The notes under the pieces are model-generated. The model was not told the DNA's origin. It ran no database searches and worked only from the letters and a program-made list of their open reading frames with translations. Of a DNA stretch of 10,665 nt, positions 1 to 6,577 are shown piece by piece; position 1 is the first letter of the stretch; every line of letters begins with the position of its first letter. The stretch covers positions 1-10,665 of the forward strand of contig CAYSAA010000004.1 of NCBI GenBank assembly GCA_964428905.1, given 5' to 3'. Source of the stretch: CAYSAA01 sp964428905 (GTDB lineage Bacteria > Atribacterota > Phoenicimicrobiia > Phoenicimicrobiales > Stramentimicrobiaceae). The position numbers were made by a program, and so were the translations under genes.

Positions 1-1561
1 TGGACATCCCCATCACTATAGGTATACACAATATGATGGTCAGAAGAAATTATACCGTTCTTTTTATTATTAATGAAGTGATTAAAGTTTGCCGTATCGG
101 TACTGCTGCTACCTCCTATAATATCGGGAACTACGGGAGAGGACTGGTATCGATAAATCCCTCCACCCATAACATCGGCATTATTTTCTGAGATAGTACT
201 CCCGGTGATTTTAAAGATACTTGAGCTGAGGTCAATTCCTCCTCCAGCAAAAGCCGCATTATTTTCGGAGATGCTACTTTCAGAGATTGTGGTTTCAGCA
301 ACAAACATGGCTAGACCTCCACCACTCCAACTAGAGACATTTTCAGATACATTACTAGCAGATATTTCTAAGGTACCATGAAAATTATATATTCCACCAC
401 CTGTACCAGCAGCATAGTTTTTAGAGACAATACTTCCCCCGGTCACATTCACGGTACCATGGTCCATATAGATACCACCACCATAATGGCCATTAGCCCG
501 GTTTTCAGAGACACTGCTCTTACCGGTAATAGTTGTAGTACCGCCGTCATTCGTGATTCCACCACCGGATTCAGTAGCCGTATTCTGGATTACACTAGTT
601 TCTCCGATGATGGCGGTGTTCCCGTGGTAGTTACAGATTCCCCCACCGTATTGAGTGGAATTGTAAGAGATAATGCTTTTGTTATCTAAATTCAAGGTAC
701 CATTGTCATTAAGTATGCCTCCGCCGGAAGTAGGAGCTGAATTACCGGAGACGGTACAGCCATTGACAGTGATAGTGGCATTGAGATTGCGAATACCTCC
801 CCCGTTCTCATCGGAGGCATTATTCAAGATATGACATCCGGTCAATTTAATCCAACCGTTGGTGTTGTAAACCCCGGCCCCCTTCTCTCCTGCTTGATGG
901 GTGATGGTAAAGCCTCGGATATCGGTACCCTTTTGCGAACCGTTGCAGCTGATGGCATATTGACCGTTTAAGCCCTGGATAACAGTGGAAGATGAACCAT
1001 TGACACTTTCCAGAACAATGATTTTTCCGGATGGAAAAGTGAGGCTCTCCTGGTAGGTGCCATCCTTCACCTGAATGGTATCCCCATTTTTAGCATCATC
1101 TAAAGCATCCTGAATGGCAAAGTAGGATTTGTTCTGGGTAATATTATGCACCGGATAGAGGATAATCCCAGTGATAAGAACACTTACCTCGATAGTATCG
1201 GTCTGGGTAATCGCACCTTCGGTATAGCTGATGGTGATGGTAGCCGAACCAGTACTAACTCCAGTGATAGTACCATTAGCAACTGTAGCAACACCTGGGT
1301 TATCGGAGCTGTAGGAACAATCTGCCAGGGGGATAGTGGTATCGGCAGCAATGTCATAGCTGGCGGTGATAGAGGTGAGTTTCTGGGAATCTCCTACTGA
1401 TAGGGTCATGGTCTCTGGAAGGACGGTAATGGAGACTAAAATTGCATCCTCAGGAGGTGTTGAAGGAGGTGGATTAACAGGAGAAGCAGCATTACAGCCC
1501 CAGAAAAAGATCAGGGTTAAAAAAAGAAAAAATAGAATTTTTTTATTAATTTGTTTTTCAT
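1..1561 (-). CDS. Right-handed beta-helix surface lipoprotein with Ig-like domain (3' end outside window; frame break in signal peptide)
   Basis: Not recognised as a named gene; probably an exported, lipid-anchored surface or adhesin-type protein. One frame is open from about 1616 to the window edge. After frame correction at the N-terminus: Lys-rich start and hydrophobic segment, then Phe-Trp-Gly-Cys at about residue 23 (an unusual lipobox), a Pro-rich linker, a BIG2-like Ig domain (about 41-128, with GVSTGSATITISY), then a beta-helix. The helix opens with an AIQDALDDAKNGDTIQV segment, typical of pectate-lyase-like folds, followed by at least nine GGGI/GGGL turns about 26 residues apart, resembling Pmp-type repeats. 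The ATG at 1561-1559 has an AGGAGGT site seven bases upstream, but its frame stops at 1519-1517 after 14 codons; the long frame is offset by one base. The only other in-frame start is a TTG at 1586-1584 without a ribosome binding site. Either a sequencing error, phase variation or a real mutation is possible. Product class is fairly sure; ligand unknown. Confidence 0.82.
157..804 (-). repeat. Degenerate 26-residue coding repeats (GGGI/GGGL turns of the beta-helix)
   Basis: Codons for Gly-Gly-Gly followed by Ile or Leu recur near plus-strand positions 157, 235, 313, 391, 472, 559, 637, 718 and 793, a spacing of 75-87 bases with 78 most common. Between them lie recurrent Ser-Glu-Asn or Ser-Xaa-Asn motifs. 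The DNA is diverged between copies, so this is a protein-level solenoid repeat, not a recent tandem duplication. Confidence 0.85.
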
Positions 1562-1582
1562 AAAATAGACCTCCTATAAATA

Positions 1583-1645
1583 TCAAAAAAACAACATAGA
1601 AAATATAAATGGCTTACTAATAGTAGAACTTCTGTTATTTATCAT
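1583..1645 (-). CDS. Possible 20-codon leader ORF upstream of the beta-helix lipoprotein
   Basis: ATG at 1645-1643 has a near-ideal AAGGAGG five bases upstream (1657-1651). It encodes 20 residues beginning MINNRSS and ending FSMLFF, then TGA at 1585-1583. The stop is 21 bases before the ATG of the lipoprotein gene, whose ribosome binding site lies in that gap. No family is recognised. It could be a leader peptide coupling translation of the downstream gene, a tiny membrane peptide, or a leftover start. The C-terminal half is hydrophobic and ends in a T7 run. Support is the ribosome binding site and position only. Confidence 0.4.
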   Translation of the reverse strand: MINNRSSTISKPFIFSMLFF

Positions 1646-1674
1646 TTTTACCTCCTTATTTCTTATCTTTTAAA

Positions 1675-1692
1675 ACTTCCCTCTTGGGAAAG
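1675..1692 (-). terminator. Weak terminator-like hairpin downstream of the CARDB lipoprotein gene
   Basis: On the minus strand, TTTCCC and GGGAAG flank an AAGA loop and are followed by a short TTTTAAAAG tail, about 55-70 bases after the stop of the lipoprotein gene. The stem is only five to six pairs and the T run is short, so termination would be partial at best. Confidence 0.3.
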
Positions 1693-2216
1693 ACCGCAAG
1701 CGACCATATCAAAAGTAGTACAAATATCCTTGTTAGTAAGAAAAACTAGCCGATACAGTTACCTGTCTGGCTATTATTGAGCTCGTTGGATTCATCCACA
1801 TCATTAAGTACATCTACGGTAATTTCAAAACCACAATCGGGATTAAAACATCCTGATGGAATTGAGAATAAAACCGTAGTTGTATCACCGTACATTAAAG
1901 CAGGAACAGGCTTGATAAATTCACCATACTGACCAAAAGTAACCTTTACACTCGAACTCTCTGCAGTGGCAAGGCCTTGGTTCTTGATGTGCACAACTAA
2001 GTTTCCAGAGTCATCAATATCACAGAAACCAGCCCATCCTTCGGGATTTGCTGGAATCAGGTCAGGTTTTAAGGTTTCCGGTACACAGCCAGCCATAAAC
2101 ATCATTCCAATCAACACTACTGCAATTATTAAAATCAAATACATTGTTTTTTTCATAAGCTACTCCTCCTTTTTAAAAACTTACTGTTATTGAAAAGAAA
2201 TACAGTCGCTTGCGGT
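1693..2216. repeat. Perfect 12-bp inverted repeat flanking the CARDB lipoprotein gene
   Basis: ACCGCAAGCGAC at 1693-1704 recurs as its exact reverse complement GTCGCTTGCGGT at 2205-2216. The pair encloses the whole 136-residue gene. Each copy contains CGCAAGCG, which can itself fold into a three-pair hairpin. No target-site duplication is visible outside the copies. In a transcript from the promoter at 2246-2254 the two copies would lie in the 5' and 3' untranslated parts and could pair with each other. Confidence 0.6.
1746..2156 (-). CDS. Small CARDB-like lipoprotein
   Basis: A 136-residue predicted lipoprotein of unknown function. Residues 1-23 form a classic lipoprotein signal: MKKT, a hydrophobic stretch, then Met-Ala-Gly-Cys with the modified Cys at 24. 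The mature part starts with a VPETLKPDLIPANP segment, where PDL is a usual opening of CARDB domains. It continues with HIKNQGLATAESSSVKV and ends with VDVLNDVDESNELNNSQ; the asparagine- and acid-rich 'VDESNELNN' close is the CARDB hallmark, an Ig-like fold linked to cell-surface adhesion. Three mature cysteines besides C24 may form disulfides. The start is supported by AAGGAGGAG shortly upstream. The next gene on this strand is also a surface lipoprotein, suggesting a shared envelope context, though about 100 bases and a weak hairpin separate them. Function is inference only. Confidence 0.85.
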   Translation of the reverse strand: MKKTMYLILIIAVVLIGMMFMAGCVPETLKPDLIPANPEGWAGFCDIDDSGNLVVHIKNQGLATAESSSVKVTFGQYGEFIKPVPALMYGDTTTVLFSIPSGCFNPDCGFEITVDVLNDVDESNELNNSQTGNCIG

Positions 2217-2245
2217 ATATGCATTTATGTGTGTTTCATATTCAA

Positions 2246-2254
2246 ATTATACCA
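2246..2254 (-). promoter_or_regulatory. Extended -10 promoter for the CARDB lipoprotein gene
   Basis: On the minus strand TGGTATAAT is a perfect TATAAT with the TGn extension. No good -35 is seen, which the extended -10 can compensate. Transcription would start near 2239, giving a leader of about 80 bases that includes the right copy of the 12-bp inverted repeat. Confidence 0.5.
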
Positions 2255-2333
2255 AAATTAATATAGAATTATTTGATAGAGTATATTTTTATTTTTTTAT
2301 TATATTATAAACAAAAGGTAGATAAAAGTTGCA

Positions 2334-2360
2334 GGGAAAAACAAAAACCCTCAGAAGGAT
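2334..2360 (-). terminator. Terminator-like sequence downstream of the tRNA fragment
   Basis: On the minus strand CCTTCTGAGGG folds as a four-pair stem (one G-T pair) with a three-base loop and is followed by TTTTTGTTTTT. A second small stem, GGAGC with GCTCC, lies between it and the tRNA fragment (2366-2387). The order tRNA 3' end, hairpin, T run suggests it once ended a tRNA transcript. Confidence 0.4.
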
Positions 2361-2383
2361 ACTATGGAGCAAAGATGAATAAG

Positions 2384-2403
2384 CTCCCCAGGCAGGATTC
2401 GAA
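2384..2403 (-). other. tRNA 3'-end fragment (decayed tRNA or attachment-site remnant)
   Basis: Read on the minus strand this is TTCGAATCCTGCCTGGGGAG. It matches the layout of a tRNA 3' end: T-loop TTCGAAT, 3' half of the T stem CCTGC, then a seven-base acceptor strand and a discriminator base. The partner half of the T stem (GCAGG) is missing: the sequence just upstream is CTATTT, and no matching 5' acceptor is seen. CCA is not encoded. So this is a fragment, as left by integrases that use tRNA 3' ends or by gene decay. No integrase is in the window. The original tRNA identity cannot be told. Confidence 0.5.
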
Positions 2404-2475
2404 AAATAGGCACTAAAAATCCATTTATGGGTTAAATTATCGTATAAATTTTTTTTAATAGAGTAAACTATTTTT

Positions 2476-2514
2476 AGAAGATAGAAGAATAATAATGAAT
2501 TGCTTCTATCTTCT
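2476..2514. repeat. Perfect 12-bp inverted repeat (hairpin)
   Basis: AGAAGATAGAAG (2476-2487) and CTTCTATCTTCT (2503-2514) are exact reverse complements separated by 15 bases. Neither side has a long T tract, so it is a poor intrinsic terminator. It lies upstream of the CPBP promoter, and could be an operator, a boundary hairpin or a remnant of a small inverted-repeat element. Confidence 0.6.
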
Positions 2515-2535
2515 TTGATGCCAACAAACTTTAAT

Positions 2536-2564
2536 TTGTTTCTATGAATAATCTCTTCTATAAT
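2536..2564 (+). promoter_or_regulatory. Promoter for the CPBP protease gene
   Basis: TTGTTT, a 17-base spacer and a perfect TATAAT at 2559-2564. The -35 matches only the first three consensus bases. The expected start near 2571 gives a leader of about 70 bases before the GTG. Confidence 0.45.
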
Positions 2565-2640
2565 TGGGGCAAATAAAAATTTTGACGAAATATCAAATAA
2601 CTGACAAAAAATAATTTTTTAACAGGAGGAAAGTTATATT

Positions 2641-3549
2641 GTGAATAAAAACCCTAAAAGAATAGTCATCTTTATCGGATTAACTTTTTTCTTAAATTAT
2701 CTTCTATTTTTTCTCTACTTTCTTCTAGGTGGGAAATGGGTAATGCCGGGTTCGCTTATCATAGCAACTGCATATATGTTCATACCAATGATAGTTGCAA
2801 TTATTATCCAAAAGTATATCCTTAGGGAACCGGTAAAAGGTCCTTTGGGAATTTCTTTTAAGTTGAATAGGTGGTTTCTAATAGCTTGGTTACTCCCGGC
2901 CATTATCGCTTTTGTTACCCTGGGTGTAAGTCTACTCTTCCCCAGTGTGGAATATTCCCCGGAAATGGCTGGAATTTTTGAAAGATTCGAATCTGTGCTT
3001 ACCCCGGAACAGCTCCAGCAGATGAAAGACCAGGCCATTGCTTTTCCCGTTCACCCAATCTGGATCGGGCTACTGCAGGGGCTTATCGCCGGGATTACCA
3101 TCAATGCTGTTGCCGGTTTCGGTGAAGAGCTGGGATGGAGAGGTTTTTTACAAAAAGAATTAGCTTTTCTCGGTTTCTGGAAATCTTCCATTGTTATCGG
3201 ACTGATCTGGGGAATATGGCATGCCCCTATTATCCTGCAAGGGCATAACTATCCGGAACATCCTCAGACTGGTGTCTTTATGATGATTATATTTACCTTG
3301 CTGCTTTCTCCCATTTTTAGTTATGTTCGTTTAAAAGCAAAATCTGTTCTTGCGGCGGCTATTATCCATGGTTCTCTTAATGCCACAATCGGATTGCCTT
3401 TAATTGTAATTAAAGGAGGAAATGACCTAACAGTGGGAGGAACCGGCTTTGCCGGCTTTATAGCCCTTGCCCTTACTAATATTGGGCTTTTTATTTATGA
3501 TCATTTTTTCGCCCGAGATAAAATCATGGCAAATACCCCCACCATTTGA
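2641..3549 (+). CDS. CPBP-family intramembrane metalloprotease (CAAX/Abi type)
   Basis: A 302-residue polytopic membrane protein of the CPBP family (relatives of the CAAX prenyl protease Rce1 and bacteriocin-immunity Abi proteins). The family signatures are in order: E162-E163-x-x-x-R167 in GEELGWRGFL, H194 in IWGIWHAP, and H243 with N247 in HGSLNA. These glutamate, histidine and asparagine residues are the expected active site inside the membrane. Hydrophobic segments lie near residues 8-30, 36-58, 78-100, 138-160, 180-200, 211-228, 233-255 and 268-288. Start is GTG, supported by AGGAGG at 2624-2629, eleven bases upstream. It stands alone with its own promoter and converges on the ZIP gene. 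Natural substrate unknown; processing of peptides or membrane proteins is likely from the family. A link to bacteriocin immunity is not supported by neighbours. Confidence 0.92.
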   Translation: MNKNPKRIVIFIGLTFFLNYLLFFLYFLLGGKWVMPGSLIIATAYMFIPMIVAIIIQKYILREPVKGPLGISFKLNRWFLIAWLLPAIIAFVTLGVSLLFPSVEYSPEMAGIFERFESVLTPEQLQQMKDQAIAFPVHPIWIGLLQGLIAGITINAVAGFGEELGWRGFLQKELAFLGFWKSSIVIGLIWGIWHAPIILQGHNYPEHPQTGVFMMIIFTLLLSPIFSYVRLKAKSVLAAAIIHGSLNATIGLPLIVIKGGNDLTVGGTGFAGFIALALTNIGLFIYDHFFARDKIMANTPTI

Positions 3550-3622
3550 TATATTAACTATTCCCTGACAAAAATGAGAACCGCTTCGAAATTTTTCTTG
3601 AGACATTCTCTGGCGATTTCGA

Positions 3623-4351
3623 TCAATGCGCCTTGGTCATGACAATCAATAAAGCCAGGGCAATTCCCGTCAAGAAGGCAATGGTGGAATGTTTTTTCTC
3701 ATGCCCTTGTGCTTCTGGTAAAAGATGAGAAGCAGAAACATAAATTAGGACACCTACCACAAAACCCAGCAATAAACCTAAAATTGGGGGACTCAACTTA
3801 GAAACAAAGGGATAAGCAATGAATGCTCCCAGAGGGGTCGTTAAGGATGATACCAATAAAGCATATAAAATTGCTTTTTTCTTATTAAATCCACCTTCAA
3901 TAAGGACTGAAAAGGTAATAATACCTTCGGCGAATTCATGAATTACCAGGCCGATTCCTGCCAGAAATCCTGTAAGTATGCTAATACTGAAGGTTACAGC
4001 ATAGATCATGCCATCCACAAATGAATGAATGGCAATCCCTTCTACAGCGGTAATACCAAAAGCAAGTGATTTCTGTTTGGTTTTATACTGGATAACTTTA
4101 TTGCTGAAAAACATAAACAAAAATCCAAGTAAAGCAAAGAAGCCGGCATAATGATTTTTTTCTACCGCCTCAGGAAAGGCTGACATCAAAGGGACTGAGA
4201 TCAATACGCCGGCGGCAAAACACATAAAATAAGTTTTTGCCCTTTCCGCCCATTCTTTATTTTTATAAATGGTCAATATCCCCAAAGCATTAATAATGGC
4301 AGCTGAAATTGCAAAAATAGCCACCCAGGTAAATGTACTGAACTCAAACAT
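3623..4351 (-). CDS. ZIP-family metal transporter
   Basis: A 242-residue inner-membrane protein of the ZIP family, which moves Zn2+ or other divalent metals into the cytoplasm. About eight transmembrane segments fit the family fold. The metal-site signatures are present: H109-S-F-V-D113-G in the fourth segment and H138-E139-F-A-E142-G in the fifth. The loop before them (about 85-97) is short and lysine-rich, not histidine-rich, unlike many ZIPs. A late motif, SASHLLPEAQGHEKKH (207-221), matches the family C-terminal region and has several histidines. ATG at 4351 is preceded by GAGGAGGT at good spacing. The gene follows the glycosylase/DUF1722 gene on the same strand after 131 bases, so separate transcription is likely. 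No clear Zur or MntR operator is visible. Metal specificity cannot be told from sequence. Confidence 0.9.
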   Translation of the reverse strand: MFEFSTFTWVAIFAISAAIINALGILTIYKNKEWAERAKTYFMCFAAGVLISVPLMSAFPEAVEKNHYAGFFALLGFLFMFFSNKVIQYKTKQKSLAFGITAVEGIAIHSFVDGMIYAVTFSISILTGFLAGIGLVIHEFAEGIITFSVLIEGGFNKKKAILYALLVSSLTTPLGAFIAYPFVSKLSPPILGLLLGFVVGVLIYVSASHLLPEAQGHEKKHSTIAFLTGIALALLIVMTKAH

Positions 4352-4482
4352 TTTTAATTCTACCTCCTCTTCCTTATTCTTATTTTAAGTCAGGTGTCAA
4401 TAATCATTTCCGTTTTTCTTTTATATTTTCTGCTTAATCTCTAAAAATATTAATAGTATATTGAATTAGAATTTCAAGTTGT

Positions 4483-5202
4483 TTATCCTGGTAATAAATC
4501 TGCAAAAATAGTAGAATGCAGTAAATAGTTCTGCTGGTATTTTTTTGCCAAAGTAAAAAGAATATTCAATTTTGACCTAGAATCCAAAACACTAAAAAAA
4601 TAAATTTTCTCTTCTTGATTTACTTTCTCCTTAAAGTAACCCCATAAATGTTGAATAGTATTCTCCAAAGCCTTCATTGGTACTTCCAGTTTGATATAAT
4701 CTTGAATCTTTAAAATCAAATCCCCTTCCTGTTGAATTGGAAGATTCTGCCTGTTTTTCATAAAACCCTGGATATTTTTATAATATTGGTAACCTCGAGC
4801 CATGACTGAATATTTATGATGAGACCAGAATTCGGTTCCGTTTCGGGGAAGAGGTATTCGCCCTTCCTGGTCTTTTTCCAAATATTTTTTACGCAGTATC
4901 TCAAATTGCTCTGAAGGTAAGTCGACATAGGAAAGATGGTTCAACCGGTCATTTTCATTAATGTTTTTGTGATAAACTAAAGGACTGTTATGCTTAAACT
5001 CTCTTAAAGCTATCTCTTTTATAAGCAGGTCATGCCGGAGAACCAGAAGATCCAAATGTCCCGTCCATCTTTTAGTTTCAGGATGCCGGGCAAATCCTGC
5101 TTTCTGCCCTGTAATAATGCGATATAAGGCATGTATTTCTGAATGCTCTCCCAACAAGCTTCGTCCGGAAAGATATCCGGGGTGAATATCCCAAACCCTC
5201 AT
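4483..5202 (-). CDS. Pyrimidine-dimer-glycosylase-like N-terminal domain fused to DUF1722 (YbgA-like)
   Basis: A 239-residue soluble protein with two parts. Residues 1-75 begin MRVWDIHPGYL and contain LLGEHSEIHAL, then RHPETKRWTGHL and RHDLLIKEIALR. This resembles bacterial proteins annotated as pyrimidine dimer DNA glycosylase (phage T4 endonuclease V type), where a helix glutamate (here probably E22) and the N-terminal amine act in base excision. T4 uses Thr2 after Met removal; here residue 2 is Arg, so that chemistry is uncertain. Residues about 125-239 (FWSHHKYSVMARGYQYY, then NTIQHLWGYFKEKV) match DUF1722, found in YbgA and often near photolyase genes. Start ATG is supported by the conserved first residues; AGGAG is about 15 bases upstream, farther than usual. 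Divergent from the sugar dehydrogenase gene. UV-damage repair is plausible but inferred. Confidence 0.75.
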   Translation of the reverse strand: MRVWDIHPGYLSGRSLLGEHSEIHALYRIITGQKAGFARHPETKRWTGHLDLLVLRHDLLIKEIALREFKHNSPLVYHKNINENDRLNHLSYVDLPSEQFEILRKKYLEKDQEGRIPLPRNGTEFWSHHKYSVMARGYQYYKNIQGFMKNRQNLPIQQEGDLILKIQDYIKLEVPMKALENTIQHLWGYFKEKVNQEEKIYFFSVLDSRSKLNILFTLAKKYQQNYLLHSTIFADLLPG

Positions 5203-5332
5203 ATTTATTTACCCGCTCTCCTATGGCAATATCATTATGTTGTATTAAAATTTATAGTTTTAACATCATATTACAGGTTGCTGCACTTTTCAAATATCTC
5301 TCCTATTTATCTGTAAATATGGTAAAATGAAT

Positions 5333-5342
5333 TTGTTAACAA
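5333..5342. promoter_or_regulatory. 10-bp palindrome upstream of the sugar dehydrogenase gene
   Basis: TTGTTAACAA is a perfect palindrome 45 bases before the dehydrogenase start, in the divergent gap 5203-5387. Such a site could bind a dimeric regulator, but a 10-bp AT-rich palindrome can occur by chance. No convincing -35/-10 pair could be fixed in this gap for either gene. Confidence 0.2.
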
Positions 5343-5387
5343 CTTTTATAGAACATGCATACTTGTAAAGCAATCAGGAGGTTAAAA

Positions 5388-6575
5388 ATGTATCACAAAA
5401 TTTTCCTACGACTTTTATTTTTAATTAGTGTATTCTTAATTAGCCTTTTATTCAACTTAACTATTTTAGCCAACAGTAATCAGATAGAATTTGGTAACCC
5501 GATAGTCGGTGATCCGCCGCAGAAAGTTGAAGATAGATTTATTGCTGAACCGGCTGAATACAATGTTCAAATATGGGTGGAAAATCTGCGCATCCCCTGG
5601 GAATTGGTCTTTCTATCGGAACATAAGGCTCTGGTTACTGAACGTGCAGGACAGATTTGGCTGATTGAAAACGGCATTTTGCAGGAGGAACCTTATAAAG
5701 TAATTGATGAAGTGGCACATATCGGTGAAGGCGGATTGATGGGTCTGGCAAAACACCCGGATTACCCGGACCAGAAATATCTCTATGTAATGCATACGTA
5801 TCAAGAGAATAATGCAATCTTTAACCGGATTACCCGTTATTATGATACTGATACTACCATAGAGTTTGACAAAGTTATTGTGGACAGAATCCCCGGCTCC
5901 CGTGTTCATAACGGAGGTCGAATTGCTTTTGGTCCTGACGGAATGCTCTATATCACTACCGGGGATACCTGGCAGTCTGAAATTGCCCAGGATATTAATA
6001 ATTTGGGCGGAAAGATTCTCCGCCTTACCCCGGATGGTGATATTCCCGCTGATAATCCCTTTGACAATTCACCGGTCTATTCACTGGGACATCGTAATCC
6101 CCAAGGGATCGCCTGGCATCCTGAAACAGGAGATCTTTTTTCCTCCGAACACGGTCCTTCCGGTGAATTCGGCTTACGGGATAAAGATATTATTAACGTG
6201 ATTGAAAGTGGCAATAACTATGGCTGGCCAATGGTTTTGGGTGATGCAAATGTGGAACCTTATGTTGATCCGATTATTATGTGGCAGCAGGCAACACCAC
6301 CTTCCGGCATGACCTTCTGGAATAACCGCTTGTTTGTGGCAACCCTGCGCAGTCAGGCACTGATACGTATTGACGTTACAATGTCAAGTAACTCGTATGA
6401 AGTAACCAGTATTGACAGATTATTCGCTAATGACTGGTTCAGCGGTACTTATGGACGCCTGCGTAATGCAGTTGTGGGACCGGATAATGCCTTATATATA
6501 TTAACCAATAACCTGGACGGAAGAGGAAGACCAAGGCAGGGTGACGACAAAATTTTGCGCTTGACACTGAAATAA
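5388..6575 (+). CDS. Exported PQQ-dependent glucose/sorbosone dehydrogenase-like protein
   Basis: A 395-residue exported protein of the GSDH six-bladed beta-propeller family, whose soluble members oxidise aldose sugars with PQQ and Ca2+. An ATG at 5355 is in frame, but AGGAGG at 5376-5381 sits six bases before the ATG at 5388, so that start is chosen. Residues 1-28 are a signal peptide (MYHKIFLRLLFLISVF onward, cleavage probably after LTILA). Family motifs follow: PWELVFL, EGGLMGLAKHPDY, H174-N-G-G-R with FGPDGMLYITTGD, GHRNPQG (234-240), EHGP (254-257), NNYGWP (276-281), TLRSQAL with R321, and GRLRNAVVGPDN (356-367). H174 corresponds to the catalytic base of soluble glucose dehydrogenase. 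Location would be periplasm or outside. No PQQ synthesis gene is nearby, and many homologues are of unknown substrate, so 'aldose sugar dehydrogenase-like' is the safe reading. Confidence 0.88.
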   Translation: MYHKIFLRLLFLISVFLISLLFNLTILANSNQIEFGNPIVGDPPQKVEDRFIAEPAEYNVQIWVENLRIPWELVFLSEHKALVTERAGQIWLIENGILQEEPYKVIDEVAHIGEGGLMGLAKHPDYPDQKYLYVMHTYQENNAIFNRITRYYDTDTTIEFDKVIVDRIPGSRVHNGGRIAFGPDGMLYITTGDTWQSEIAQDINNLGGKILRLTPDGDIPADNPFDNSPVYSLGHRNPQGIAWHPETGDLFSSEHGPSGEFGLRDKDIINVIESGNNYGWPMVLGDANVEPYVDPIIMWQQATPPSGMTFWNNRLFVATLRSQALIRIDVTMSSNSYEVTSIDRLFANDWFSGTYGRLRNAVVGPDNALYILTNNLDGRGRPRQGDDKILRLTLK

Positions 6576-6577
6576 TT

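Larger units (their letters stand above)
2217..2640. other. Gene-free interval between lipoprotein and CPBP protease genes
   Basis: No convincing protein gene on either strand. Contents from left to right: promoter of the leftward lipoprotein gene, a very AT-rich stretch (2255-2312), a less AT-rich block (about 2328-2410) carrying a tRNA 3'-end fragment with terminator-like sequence on the minus strand, a perfect 12-bp hairpin (2476-2514), a promoter for the rightward gene (2536-2564) and its ribosome binding site (2624-2629). Confidence 0.6.

Noticed and set aside
157..804. Regular 78-bp spacing suggesting a CRISPR or tandem repeat array
   Set aside because: The period comes from GGGI/GGGL codons in an open reading frame; the DNA between and within units is diverged.
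378..1563. Plus-strand ORFs opposite the beta-helix gene
   Set aside because: They are antisense shadows of the repetitive Gly/Ser/Thr codons on the minus strand and lack ribosome binding sites or family features.
2327..2460. A complete tRNA or known riboswitch in the gene-free gap
   Set aside because: Only the 3' end of a tRNA is recognisable; the 5' acceptor, D arm and anticodon arm are missing on both sides, and no conserved riboswitch core was seen.
4395..4400. Perfect TTGACA on the minus strand as ZIP promoter -35
   Set aside because: No -10 at usable spacing, and the implied start would fall within the ribosome binding site of the gene.
5355..5387. Upstream ATG adding 11 residues to the sugar dehydrogenase
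   Set aside because: The later ATG has AGGAGG at six bases and begins a normal signal peptide; the upstream start has no ribosome binding site.
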